The notes below the pieces were generated by a model. That model had not been told where the DNA came from and searched no databases. It saw nothing but the letters and a program-made list of their open reading frames with translations. Position numbers and translations under genes: made by a program. A DNA stretch of 64,000 nt, from the NCBI GenBank assembly GCA_029556915.1, contig JAKQIT010000091.1, forward strand, positions 90,418 through 154,417. The letters run 5' to 3'. Within the stretch, counting starts at the first letter, position 1; every line of letters begins with the position of its first letter. Source of the DNA: Pseudomonadota bacterium (GTDB taxonomy: Bacteria > Pseudomonadota > Gammaproteobacteria > Burkholderiales > Methylophilaceae). Of the stretch, positions 38,518-46,749 are shown one piece after another.

Positions 38518-39057
38518 TTAATTACAGTGTTTTTCCACTTCGGCCTGAGACTCAACACGGCCTTTAGCAATTTCAGCATCAGTATAGTATTCACGCTCAC
38601 CTTTTTCATTGGTTCGGGTGATGCGTCCGCCGTTAGTGTAAGTTGCTAGGTTAGATTTAGCTACTTTGCAGTTTTCAGCTTTCACTTCTAACTCTGCTTT
38701 TTTTTGTGCTTCTATCTTTTTCAGCTCTTCAGCTTCTTTAGCGCGCTTGGCTGCGGCCTCTTCTTTGCTCAGTGGCGCTTTGTCAGATTTTGCTTTATCT
38801 GCTAAAGCTTTGTCAGTGGCTGCTTTTTGCTTGTTCATTGCTGCGGTAGCGTCGCCTTCCACTTCAGCCAAAGGGGCTTGCCCACTAACGACTTTTGACT
38901 TTTTACCATAAACTTCATGTTTAACATTAGATGGCGGCGGCGTATCGCTGTAGCGTACAACACCATTGCTATCGCGCCATTTATAAACCTCGCCTGCCTC
39001 AGCTGAGGCCAAAACAGGTAACGCTAGCGTACATAATATTAAAAAGCGTATGTTCAT
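38518..39057 (-). CDS. DUF4124 periplasmic protein
   Basis: A 179-residue exported protein: signal peptide about 1-20, then the DUF4124 motif GEVYKWRDSNGVVRYSDTPP, a Lys/Ala/Glu-rich coiled region about 75-135, and a C-terminal segment with two Cys (AENCKVAKS and VEKHCN). The start is the Met of MNIRFL at 39057 because AAGGA precedes it at a proper distance. The function of DUF4124 is unknown. Confidence 0.87.
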   Translation of the reverse strand: MNIRFLILCTLALPVLASAEAGEVYKWRDSNGVVRYSDTPPPSNVKHEVYGKKSKVVSGQAPLAEVEGDATAAMNKQKAATDKALADKAKSDKAPLSKEEAAAKRAKEAEELKKIEAQKKAELEVKAENCKVAKSNLATYTNGGRITRTNEKGEREYYTDAEIAKGRVESQAEVEKHCN

Positions 39058-39270
39058 TTGTGTATCCTTAAATTTGATGCGCAATGTTTAACTCAATCAG
39101 GCATGCCAAATTAGCCATGATGCATGATTGTAATAGAAATAATAGTATTGCCTGTTCCATATTCTAGCAAGTAAAATTTAAGCTTATGCGATAAAAAGTC
39201 TATATTTTTATTATAATTACCACACAACATTCACGCACTACTTGAAGAAAGCCATTCAAAAATTCTCACC

Positions 39271-39540
39271 ATGACCAACCTCGATATTTTAGGCCTCGCT
39301 GCTAGTATTTTTACCACCTCTTCCCAAATTCCGCAGGTCATTCGCACTTATAAAACGCGCGATGTCAGCGGTATTTCACTTTCTACTTACGTCATTATTA
39401 CGATTGGCTTGCTGCTTTGGTTGACATACGGCCTTATGAAAAATGATTTACCGCTTATTGTAGCGAATAGCACTATGGTGTTACTTACTATTGCAATAGC
39501 AGTCATGAAAGTGGTTTTTGAAAAAAACCAGCATTTATAG
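39271..39540 (+). CDS. SemiSWEET-type PQ-loop transporter
   Basis: An 89-residue protein with three membrane helices (about 5-25, 37-55, 62-83) and the PQ motif SSQIPQVIRTYKTRDVSGIS near residues 17-36. SemiSWEETs dimerise to form a six-helix sugar transporter. The substrate here is unknown. A TATAAT at 39212-39217 may be its -10. It is 63 nt upstream of guaB on the same strand. Confidence 0.9.
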   Translation: MTNLDILGLAASIFTTSSQIPQVIRTYKTRDVSGISLSTYVIITIGLLLWLTYGLMKNDLPLIVANSTMVLLTIAIAVMKVVFEKNQHL

Positions 39541-39603
39541 TCACGCTACTCGCAACAAATGCCGTAAATCTGTATAATTTCGTTTTGCGTATAAGGATTT
39601 ACA

Positions 39604-41067
39604 ATGCGTTTACTGCAACAAGCCCTCACTTTTGACGACATTTTGTTGGTGCCAGCCCACTCTAATGTGCTGCCGCGTGAAGTCTCTCTCAAAACAAAAC
39701 TCACCCGCAACATCGAACTCAACATCCCGCTTTTATCTGCGGCAATGGATACAGTGACTGAAGCTACATTGGCCATTGCGCTAGCGCAAGAAGGCGGTTT
39801 AGGCTTTATTCACAAAAACATGACGGCGATTAAACAAGCTGCTCATGTGGCTAGGGTTAAACGGTTTGAATCAGGCATTGTGAACGACCCGATTACGATT
39901 CAAAGCCATTTGACTGTGCGTGATGTGCTTGCACTTACTCGTATGCACAAAATTTCTGGTATTCCCGTGGTGGATAACGGCAAAATTGTGGGCATTGTCA
40001 CCAATCGCGATTTACGCTTTGAAACCAATTTAGACCAGCCAATTAAAAACATCATGACACCGCGCAACAAGCTGGTGACCGTGAAAGAAGGCGCGGCTAA
40101 AGATGAAGTCATTCGCTTATTACATCAATATCGCTTAGAGCGTTTATTGGTGATTGATAACAATGACACACTCAAAGGTTTGATTACCGTTAAAGATATT
40201 CAAAAATCGCATGATCACCCGCTTGCTTGCAAAGATGCGCAAGGCAGATTACGCGTAGGCGCTGCGGTTGGTGTAGGTGCTGGCACTGAAGAGCGTGTTG
40301 AAGCGCTGGCTGAAGCAGGTGTTGACGTGATTGTGGTGGATACCGCGCACGGTCACTCGCAAGGCGTGTTAGACCGCGTGACATGGGTGAAAAAGCATTA
40401 CCCTAAAATTGAAGTGATTGGCGGCAATATTGCCACAGGTGCCGCAGCTAAAGCCTTGGTGGATGCAGGTGCAGATGGCGTTAAAGTGGGTATTGGTCCT
40501 GGTTCTATTTGCACCACACGTATTGTGGCTGGTGTAGGTGTACCACAAATTAGCGCTATTGCCAATGTTGAAGAAGCCTTGCGTGGCACAGGCGTGCCCT
40601 TTATTGCAGATGGCGGTATTCGTTTTTCTGGCGACATTTCAAAAGCCATTGCGGCTGGCGCCTACTCAGTCATGCTTGGCGGTATGTTTGCCGGCACTGA
40701 AGAAGCGCCTGGCGACATTGAACTGTTTCAAGGTCGCTCATATAAGTCTTATCGCGGCATGGGTTCAATCGGTGCGATGGAAAAAGGCTCTAGCGACCGT
40801 TACTTCCAAGATAACAACGATGGTAATGCAGACAAACTGGTGCCTGAAGGTATTGAAGGCCGCGTTCCATACAAAGGCAGTGTATTGGCGGTAATTCATC
40901 AACTCATGGGCGGTTTGCGCTCATCCATGGGTTATGTGGGCTGTGCAACGATTGAAGAGATGCGTAATAAAGCAGAGTTTGTACAAATCACCAGTGCGGG
41001 TATGCGCGAATCGCATGTGCATGATGTGCAGATTACCAAAGAAGCGCCAAATTACCGCGTTGATTAA
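39604..41067 (+). CDS. guaB: Inosine-5'-monophosphate dehydrogenase
   Basis: GuaB oxidises IMP to XMP, the committed step to guanine nucleotides. The 487-residue protein has tandem CBS domains at about 93-205 and the catalytic C303 in [11 protein letters not shown]; the flap RYFQ is also present. It precedes guaA, with a hairpin repeat in the 127-nt spacer. Confidence 0.98.
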   Translation: MRLLQQALTFDDILLVPAHSNVLPREVSLKTKLTRNIELNIPLLSAAMDTVTEATLAIALAQEGGLGFIHKNMTAIKQAAHVARVKRFESGIVNDPITIQSHLTVRDVLALTRMHKISGIPVVDNGKIVGIVTNRDLRFETNLDQPIKNIMTPRNKLVTVKEGAAKDEVIRLLHQYRLERLLVIDNNDTLKGLITVKDIQKSHDHPLACKDAQGRLRVGAAVGVGAGTEERVEALAEAGVDVIVVDTAHGHSQGVLDRVTWVKKHYPKIEVIGGNIATGAAAKALVDAGADGVKVGIGPGSICTTRIVAGVGVPQISAIANVEEALRGTGVPFIADGGIRFSGDISKAIAAGAYSVMLGGMFAGTEEAPGDIELFQGRSYKSYRGMGSIGAMEKGSSDRYFQDNNDGNADKLVPEGIEGRVPYKGSVLAVIHQLMGGLRSSMGYVGCATIEEMRNKAEFVQITSAGMRESHVHDVQITKEAPNYRVD

Positions 41068-41115
41068 ATAAAGAAAACCAAGTAAAAAATCAGGCTAAAA
41101 CTAGGCTAAAAACTG

Positions 41116-41174
41116 CCGAGAAAAATTTAATGCTCTGGAAGCCGCATGGATATTGGCTTCCAGAGCATCTGTTT
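41116..41174 (+). repeat. CGAGA-hairpin repeat, copy 11
   Basis: CCGAGAAAAATTTAATG, fully paired stem CTCTGGAAGCC / GGCTTCCAGAG, loop GCATGGATATT, then CATCTGTTTTAAT. The flanks resemble those of the inverted-loop copies, but the loop is in the standard orientation. It lies between guaB and guaA. Confidence 0.9.
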
Positions 41175-41194
41175 TAATAACCCTATAAAAAAAC

Positions 41195-42802
41195 ATGACT
41201 CATTCAAAAATTCTTATCCTCGATTTTGGCTCACAAGTCACCCAACTCATCGCGCGTCGCGTACGCGAAGCACATGTGTATTGCGAAATTCATCCTTGTG
41301 ATGTGAATGACGATTTTGTGCGTCATTTTGGTGCAGATGGCATTATTTTAAGTGGTAGCCATGCCAGCGTGTATGAGGAAGAAACTGACAAAGCGCCACA
41401 AGCCGTGTTTGAACTTGGCGTGCCTGTGTTAGGCATTTGCTATGGTATGCAAACCATGGCGCAACAGCTAGGCGGCAAAGTGGAAGCTGGCAGCAAACGC
41501 GAATTTGGCTACGCCCAAGTGCGCGCGCGCGGTCACTCTGCCTTGTTCCGCGATATTCAAGATGCGACGAACGAGCAAGGCCACGGCTTGATTGACGTAT
41601 GGATGAGCCACGGTGACAAAGTGACTGAATTACCTGCAGGCTTTAAAGTGATTGCCAGCAACGACACCACGCCCATTGCCGCGATGGCAGACGAAGACCG
41701 CCAATTTTACGCGGTGCAATTTCACCCCGAAGTCACCCACACAAAGCAAGGCCAAGCCATGCTTGAACGCTTCGTATTAGAAATTTGCCAAGCCAAACCC
41801 GATTGGATTATGGGCGATTACATCACAGAAGCAGTCGCCAAAATTAAAGCACAAGTCGGCGATGAAGAAGTGATTTTAGGCTTATCGGGTGGCGTCGATT
41901 CTAGTGTGGCTGCTGCCCTCATCCACCGCGCGATTGGCGACCAACTGACTTGTGTGTTTGTTGACCACGGCTTACTGCGCTTAAATGAAGGTGACATGGT
42001 GATGGACATGTTTGCAGGCCGCTTGCACGCCAAAGTGATTCGAGTGGATGCGACTGAGCAATTTATGGGCAAACTCGCAGGCGTGAGCGACCCCGAAGCC
42101 AAACGTAAAATCATTGGTGGCGAGTTTGTGGAAGTATTTAAAGCGGAAGCGGCAAAACTCAAAGCCAGCGGACAATGTCACAAAGGTGCAACCTTTTTAG
42201 CACAAGGCACGATTTATCCTGACGTAATTGAATCAGGTGGCGCAAAAAGCAAAAAAGCCGTCACCATTAAAAGCCACCACAATGTCGGTGGTTTGCCAGA
42301 ACAACTTGGCTTAAAACTACTCGAGCCACTACGCGACTTGTTTAAAGACGAAGTGCGCGAACTTGGCGTGGCGCTTGGCTTGCCGCGCGATATGGTGTAT
42401 CGCCACCCTTTTCCCGGCCCAGGCTTGGGCGTGCGCATTTTAGGCGAGGTTAAACGTGAATATGCCTTACTACTGCAACGTGCAGATGCGATATTTATTG
42501 AAGAATTACGCAATACGGTGGACGAAAAATCAGGTAAAACGTGGTACGACCTGACTAGCCAAGCCTTTACTGTATTTTTACCCGTCAAATCTGTTGGCGT
42601 GATGGGCGACGGCCGCACTTACGATTATGTAGTTGCTTTACGCGCCGTGGTCACCAGCGATTTTATGACTGCGCACTGGGCTGAGTTGCCTTATAGCTTA
42701 CTTGGCAAAGTATCTAACCGCATTATTAATGAAGTGCGTGGCATTAACCGTGTGGTTTATGATATTTCTGGCAAACCACCCGCCACTATTGAGTGGGAAT
42801 AA
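41195..42802 (+). CDS. guaA: GMP synthase (glutamine-hydrolysing)
   Basis: GuaA aminates XMP to GMP. The 535-residue enzyme has a class I glutamine amidotransferase domain with nucleophile C82 (LGICYGMQ) and FHPEVTHT, the ATP-pyrophosphatase loop [11 protein letters not shown], and the C-terminal dimerisation domain ending PPATIEWE. It forms a conserved pair with guaB. Confidence 0.98.
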   Translation: MTHSKILILDFGSQVTQLIARRVREAHVYCEIHPCDVNDDFVRHFGADGIILSGSHASVYEEETDKAPQAVFELGVPVLGICYGMQTMAQQLGGKVEAGSKREFGYAQVRARGHSALFRDIQDATNEQGHGLIDVWMSHGDKVTELPAGFKVIASNDTTPIAAMADEDRQFYAVQFHPEVTHTKQGQAMLERFVLEICQAKPDWIMGDYITEAVAKIKAQVGDEEVILGLSGGVDSSVAAALIHRAIGDQLTCVFVDHGLLRLNEGDMVMDMFAGRLHAKVIRVDATEQFMGKLAGVSDPEAKRKIIGGEFVEVFKAEAAKLKASGQCHKGATFLAQGTIYPDVIESGGAKSKKAVTIKSHHNVGGLPEQLGLKLLEPLRDLFKDEVRELGVALGLPRDMVYRHPFPGPGLGVRILGEVKREYALLLQRADAIFIEELRNTVDEKSGKTWYDLTSQAFTVFLPVKSVGVMGDGRTYDYVVALRAVVTSDFMTAHWAELPYSLLGKVSNRIINEVRGINRVVYDISGKPPATIEWE

Positions 42803-42815
42803 TAGGAGCGAGAAT

Positions 42816-43322
42816 ATGAGCAGAGCATTTGTGAATGAAGAGCGATTTGAGCAAGCAGGTGGTGAAGAGTTGGTTGACCGCCCCGTTAGTCAACACCCCA
42901 ATTACGTGACACCCACTGGTGCACTTGAGTTGCAAACACTTGAGGAATCTTTAAGTTCAGAGCTTGAAACGCTCAAGAGCAAAGCAGACGATACTTTTGC
43001 CAAAGATAAAGTCGCTGAAGTGGAACGTGATTTACGCTACGTGCTTAGCCGTTTGGACTCAGCAATTTTGGTTGATCCAGAGAAGCAAGACCATGAAAAG
43101 GTTTTATTTGGTGCAACCATTGAAGTAGAAGATAACGATGGCACGCAACATACATTTCACATTGTTGGAGAAGATGAGGCCAACGCCGCAATTAACAAAG
43201 TCAGTTATGTTTCTCCATTAGCTAAAGCACTCATCGGGCAAAAAATTGGTGACACTGTCACATGGCAACGCCCAGCTGGCAATACCACTTTAACCATTTT
43301 AGATATTCATTACCAACGATGA
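42816..43322 (+). CDS. GreA/GreB-family transcription-factor-like protein
   Basis: A 168-residue protein. The N-terminal half is helical (about 40-95) and the C-terminal half is a GreA/B-type FKBP-like domain with VLFGATIEVEDNDG and SPLAKALIGQKIGDTV. Gre factors enter the RNA polymerase secondary channel and stimulate transcript cleavage. The N-terminus starts with an unusual VDRPVSQHPNYVTPTGALEL segment as in some GreB-like or nucleoside-diphosphate-kinase regulator types. The start ATG at 42816 follows AGGAGCGAG. Its stop overlaps the next start by 4 nt. Confidence 0.85.
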   Translation: MSRAFVNEERFEQAGGEELVDRPVSQHPNYVTPTGALELQTLEESLSSELETLKSKADDTFAKDKVAEVERDLRYVLSRLDSAILVDPEKQDHEKVLFGATIEVEDNDGTQHTFHIVGEDEANAAINKVSYVSPLAKALIGQKIGDTVTWQRPAGNTTLTILDIHYQR

Positions 43323-43924
43323 ACGTTACCGAAGCCATAGTAAAACGCCGCTCTGTTAAAGTGTATGACCCGAATCATAAAACTACAGAAGAAGAAATTG
43401 CCAAATTAATGTCATTGGCGATGCTCTCGCCCACCGCATTTAACATTCAAAACTGGCGCTTTGTTTTAGTGACCGATCCAGCGCTTCGCCAAGAAGTCCG
43501 TAAAGCCAGTTGGGATCAAGCACAAGTCACGGATGCCTCACTACTTATCGTACTGACAGCAGATTTGAAGTCTTGGGCTAAAGAACCTGCTCGCTATTGG
43601 AAAAATGCGCCACAAACCGCACAAGATGTGTTAGTGCCCATGATTGGTCAATATTATACTGGCCGCGAGCAAGTGCAGCGTGACGAAGCCATGCGCTCTT
43701 GCGGCATGGCAGCCACAACAATTATGCTGGCCGCTAAAGAAATGGGCTATGACACCTGCCCAATGGATGGATTTGACTTTGATGCAGTGGCAAAATTACT
43801 TAAATTGCCCGCGGACCACACGCCAGCCATGTTTGTGGTAGTTGGTAAACCGTTAAAAGAAGCACAACCACGTGGTGGCCAGCTTGATTACGATGAAGTC
43901 GTTATTCAAAATAAGTTTAAATAG
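43319..43924 (+). CDS. Nitroreductase-family flavoprotein
   Basis: A 201-residue FMN-dependent oxidoreductase of the nitroreductase superfamily: RRSVKVYDP near residue 10 binds FMN phosphate, then SPTAFNIQNWRFV, and the C-terminal MDGFDFDAVAK and VVVGKP segments. The physiological substrate cannot be told from sequence; quinones, nitro compounds or flavin recycling are possible. ATGA overlap with the Gre-like gene indicates translational coupling. Confidence 0.9.
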   Translation: MNVTEAIVKRRSVKVYDPNHKTTEEEIAKLMSLAMLSPTAFNIQNWRFVLVTDPALRQEVRKASWDQAQVTDASLLIVLTADLKSWAKEPARYWKNAPQTAQDVLVPMIGQYYTGREQVQRDEAMRSCGMAATTIMLAAKEMGYDTCPMDGFDFDAVAKLLKLPADHTPAMFVVVGKPLKEAQPRGGQLDYDEVVIQNKFK

Positions 43925-43936
43925 TTAGAGAACAAC

Positions 43937-45532
43937 ATGTTAATTGCAAATAATATCACCATGCAGTTTGGCGCCAAGCCACTGTTTGAAAATGTATCCG
44001 TTAAGTTTGGCGACAATAACCGCTACGGTTTAATTGGCGCTAACGGCTGTGGTAAGTCCACTTTCATGAAAATTTTGGCTGGCGTGCTAGAGCCATCTAT
44101 GGGAAATGTCACCATTGATAGCAACGAGCGCATGGCGTTTTTAAAGCAAGACCAATTTGCTTATGAAGACCAGCGTGTGCTCGATGTAGTAATGATGGGC
44201 CACGAGCAAATGTGGAACGCGATGAAAGAGCGTGATGCCATTTATGCCAATTTAGAAGCTACTGAAGACGACTATATGCGTGCAGCCGAACTTGAAGGCG
44301 TGTTTGCAGAATATGATGGCTACACCGCTGAAGCCCGTGCAGGAGAGCTTTTAATGGGTGTTGGCATACCGATTGAGCAACATAATGGCCCCATGAGTGC
44401 GGTTGCGCCGGGTTGGAAATTGCGCGTATTATTGGTACAAGCTTTGTTTGCTAACCCCGATATTTTGTTACTCGATGAGCCCACTAACAACTTGGACATC
44501 AACACCATTCGCTGGTTAGAAGATGTGCTGAATAATCGTGACTGCACCATGGTGATTATTTCGCATGACCGCCATTTTTTAAATCAAGTGTGTACACATA
44601 CATGTGATATGGATTACGGCAAAATTACCGTTTACCCTGGTAACTATGATGATTATATGGAAGCAAGCACCGCAGCCCGTGCGCAGCAAGCTAAAGATAA
44701 TGCTAAAGCCAAGCAGCAAATTGCCGATTTACAAGACTTTGTACGCCGCTTTTCAGCCAACGCATCAAAAGCCAAGCAAGCCACTAGCCGTGCTAAGCAA
44801 ATTGATAAAATTAAAATTGAAGAATTTAAACCTTCCAGCCGCCAATATCCGTTTATTCGGTTTGAGTATGATGAACGCAATAAGCTACACCGCAATGCCG
44901 TAGAACTCAAAAAACTCAGCCATGGTTTTGATCACCCCCTGTTTAACGATGTGAGTATGATGTTTGAAGCGGGTGAAAAAGTGGCCATTATTGGTGAAAA
45001 CGGCATTGGTAAAACCACTTTTTTACGCTGTTTGGCAGGCGATTTACAACCTAAGCACGGTGAAGTGAAATGGGCAGAAAAAGCCCAAATTGGCTATTTT
45101 GCACAAGACCATGAATACGAATTTGAAGATGGCGAAGATTTATTTGAGTGGATGACCAAATTTAGACAGCAAGGCGATGACGACCAAGCGGTGCGTAGCA
45201 TGTTAGGCCGACTGTTGTTTTCTGGTGAAGATACCAAAAAGTCTGTTAAGGTACTTTCAGGTGGCGAAAAAGGTCGTATGCTCTATGGCAAGCTCATGTT
45301 AGGCCGCACCAATGTATTGCTGATGGATGAGCCGACCAACCACATGGACATGGAATCTATCGAAGCGCTTAATACTGCGCTTGATAAATACAAAGGTACA
45401 CTGTTTTTTGTCAGCCATGACCGCGAATTTGTCAGTTCGATAGCCACCCGCATTATCGAAATTAAAGCCGATGGCATTGTGGACTTTACTGGCAATTACG
45501 AAGACTATCTCACGAGCCAAGGCGTGGAATAA
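43937..45532 (+). CDS. ABC-F ATPase, YbiT-like
   Basis: A 531-residue soluble protein with two ABC ATPase domains (Walker [10 protein letters not shown] near 34 and GENGIGKTT near 354; Walker [10 protein letters not shown] and LLMDEPTNH) joined by a charged linker, and no membrane helices. ABC-F proteins act on the ribosome E site in translation rather than in transport. The [11 protein letters not shown] start and short inter-domain arm fit the YbiT group. It ends in TAATG overlap with the next gene. Confidence 0.93.
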   Translation: MLIANNITMQFGAKPLFENVSVKFGDNNRYGLIGANGCGKSTFMKILAGVLEPSMGNVTIDSNERMAFLKQDQFAYEDQRVLDVVMMGHEQMWNAMKERDAIYANLEATEDDYMRAAELEGVFAEYDGYTAEARAGELLMGVGIPIEQHNGPMSAVAPGWKLRVLLVQALFANPDILLLDEPTNNLDINTIRWLEDVLNNRDCTMVIISHDRHFLNQVCTHTCDMDYGKITVYPGNYDDYMEASTAARAQQAKDNAKAKQQIADLQDFVRRFSANASKAKQATSRAKQIDKIKIEEFKPSSRQYPFIRFEYDERNKLHRNAVELKKLSHGFDHPLFNDVSMMFEAGEKVAIIGENGIGKTTFLRCLAGDLQPKHGEVKWAEKAQIGYFAQDHEYEFEDGEDLFEWMTKFRQQGDDDQAVRSMLGRLLFSGEDTKKSVKVLSGGEKGRMLYGKLMLGRTNVLLMDEPTNHMDMESIEALNTALDKYKGTLFFVSHDREFVSSIATRIIEIKADGIVDFTGNYEDYLTSQGVE

Positions 45533-45930
45533 TGCGCAAAGCGTTGTGGTTAATGTGGCTGGCCATGGTTTGGTTTTTCAGCCTAGTTGCCCATAGCGCT
45601 GTTTTTGCACAATTTTCACTTCAGGGTATCATCGCTTTACTTGGTGGCCTTTGGCTGATTTACTTGGCGGGTTTGTGGTTTGAACAAACTCGTATCACAG
45701 ACACCGCTTGGGCAATGTTACTTGGCTATGCGATTGGCATGATAAGGTTACTTGATTTACTACCCAATCAGCAACAATATGCCAATTGGCTTAAATATGT
45801 CCCTAAATTTTTAGTGGCTAGCGTAGCTTTACTATTTATCTTCATTTTTATCGGTCTACTGCCTTTAATTGCCAAAAATATCATCACGTCATATAAAACC
45901 AAAAATCGCGTTTTAGGACGTGATTTTTAG
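45532..45930 (+). CDS. Conserved-looking membrane protein, unknown
   Basis: A 132-residue protein with about four hydrophobic helices (5-25, 29-48, 58-76, 96-122) and a basic C-terminus. No signature motif is recognised. Its ATG shares a base with the stop of the ABC-F gene (TAATG), so it is translated from the same mRNA. A hairpin repeat follows its stop. Confidence 0.75.
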   Translation: MRKALWLMWLAMVWFFSLVAHSAVFAQFSLQGIIALLGGLWLIYLAGLWFEQTRITDTAWAMLLGYAIGMIRLLDLLPNQQQYANWLKYVPKFLVASVALLFIFIFIGLLPLIAKNIITSYKTKNRVLGRDF

Positions 45931-45941
45931 CCCATTACTCC

Positions 45942-46005
45942 CCCGAGAAAAAATAACGCCTCTGCAAGCCAGTATCCATGCGGCTTCCAGAGCATCAAAA
46001 TGAAT
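45942..46005 (+). repeat. CGAGA-hairpin repeat, copy 12 (loop inverted)
   Basis: CCCGAGAAAAAATAAC, stem CTCTGcAAGCC / GGCTTcCAGAG, inverted loop AGTATCCATGC, right flank ATCAAAATGAATTTAC. Confidence 0.92.
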
Positions 46006-46106
46006 TTACTGCTAAATCTTTCAATATAACGCATGATTTATTGCGCTGTTAATTGATGGTTTTTAACAAAAAGAAGTGTGACAATTTGCCGCAGTTTTAT
46101 TAAAAA

Positions 46107-46120
46107 TTGACATGCATCAA
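46107..46120 (+). promoter_or_regulatory. FNR/Anr-type site upstream of the DUF3149 gene
   Basis: TTGACATGCATCAA matches the FNR/Crp-family palindrome TTGAT-N4-ATCAA at nine of ten positions. A site centred at -41.5 would put a start near 46155, with CATATT (46143-46148) as a plausible -10. Confidence 0.6.
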
Positions 46121-46204
46121 AACTCCCTTTTTAGAACAAGCGCATATTAACGACATTGCTAGCACTATTGTAGCGCCCGGTTCTTAACAAAGAGGACTTT
46201 TATC

Positions 46205-46351
46205 ATGTCATTATGGAACACTTTACTCTCAACTGATTACGGCATACAAAGTATCGCGGTCATCGCGTTTATTTTGGGTATGTTCGTGTGGTTTGGCTTT
46301 TTTTTCAAACGCCACATGGATGAAGATGCTAAGCGCGACCGCAATAAATAA
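46205..46351 (+). CDS. DUF3149 small membrane protein
   Basis: A 48-residue protein beginning MSLWNTLLSTDYG with one membrane helix (about 16-38) and the basic/acidic tail KRHMDEDAKRDRNK. The start motif and length match the DUF3149 family of small proteobacterial membrane proteins, whose role is unknown. RBS AAAGAGG lies upstream. The FNR-like site at 46107 suggests control by oxygen or nitric oxide. Confidence 0.85.
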   Translation: MSLWNTLLSTDYGIQSIAVIAFILGMFVWFGFFFKRHMDEDAKRDRNK

Positions 46352-46409
46352 GTTTTATTAGGCGCCAAAATATTAGTTGTGACTGCGTTGCGTTGAATTT
46401 AGCTTTCAC

Positions 46410-46477
46410 GCTGGACGACTATCTAAAATTTAAGTAAGTGTGTCTTTTACTCAAAAATGACACACTTGCTGTCCAGC
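46410..46477 (+). terminator. Nested stem-loop downstream of the DUF3149 gene
   Basis: Outer arms GCTGGAC (46410-46416) and GTCCAGC (46471-46477) enclose inner arms AAGTGTGTC (46436-46444) and GACACACTT (46459-46467). There is no T tract, so it may be a regulatory or stabilising structure rather than an intrinsic terminator. Confidence 0.5.
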
Positions 46478-46706
46478 CCCCGACAATAAGCGATTTACCG
46501 CTATATTTAATTAAAACCAACAATTGAATGTTGATTATCGCGTACGCATAGGCCACCATCAATCTATGCTAGATTTGCTCAATAACAGAGTAAATCGTAA
46601 CCACTAATCGATATAATATTGAAAACCATCTTTTAATTGCGTTTTCCTTCCAAAAGTTCGGTAGAATTTAGTATTGCGCTATGTAAAGCATTTCAGGATG
46701 TACTGA

Positions 46707-46724
46707 TTGGTAGTTAATTACCAA
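46707..46724. promoter_or_regulatory. Palindromic operator candidate upstream of the redox cluster
   Basis: TTGGTAGTTAATTACCAA is an 18-bp inverted repeat with one mismatched pair, centred 34 nt upstream of the ATG at 46750. Position and symmetry suggest a repressor or activator site. Confidence 0.45.
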
Positions 46725-46749
46725 AAGCCTCCATTCCGAGTGCGTCACC

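Larger units (their letters stand above)
46352..46749. other. 398-nt intergenic region before the redox cluster
   Basis: Contains a nested stem-loop at 46410-46477 that is probably the DUF3149 terminator, a TATAAT at 46612-46617 with no good -35, and an 18-bp palindrome at 46707-46724 just upstream of the first cluster gene. No coding potential was found. Confidence 0.6.
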
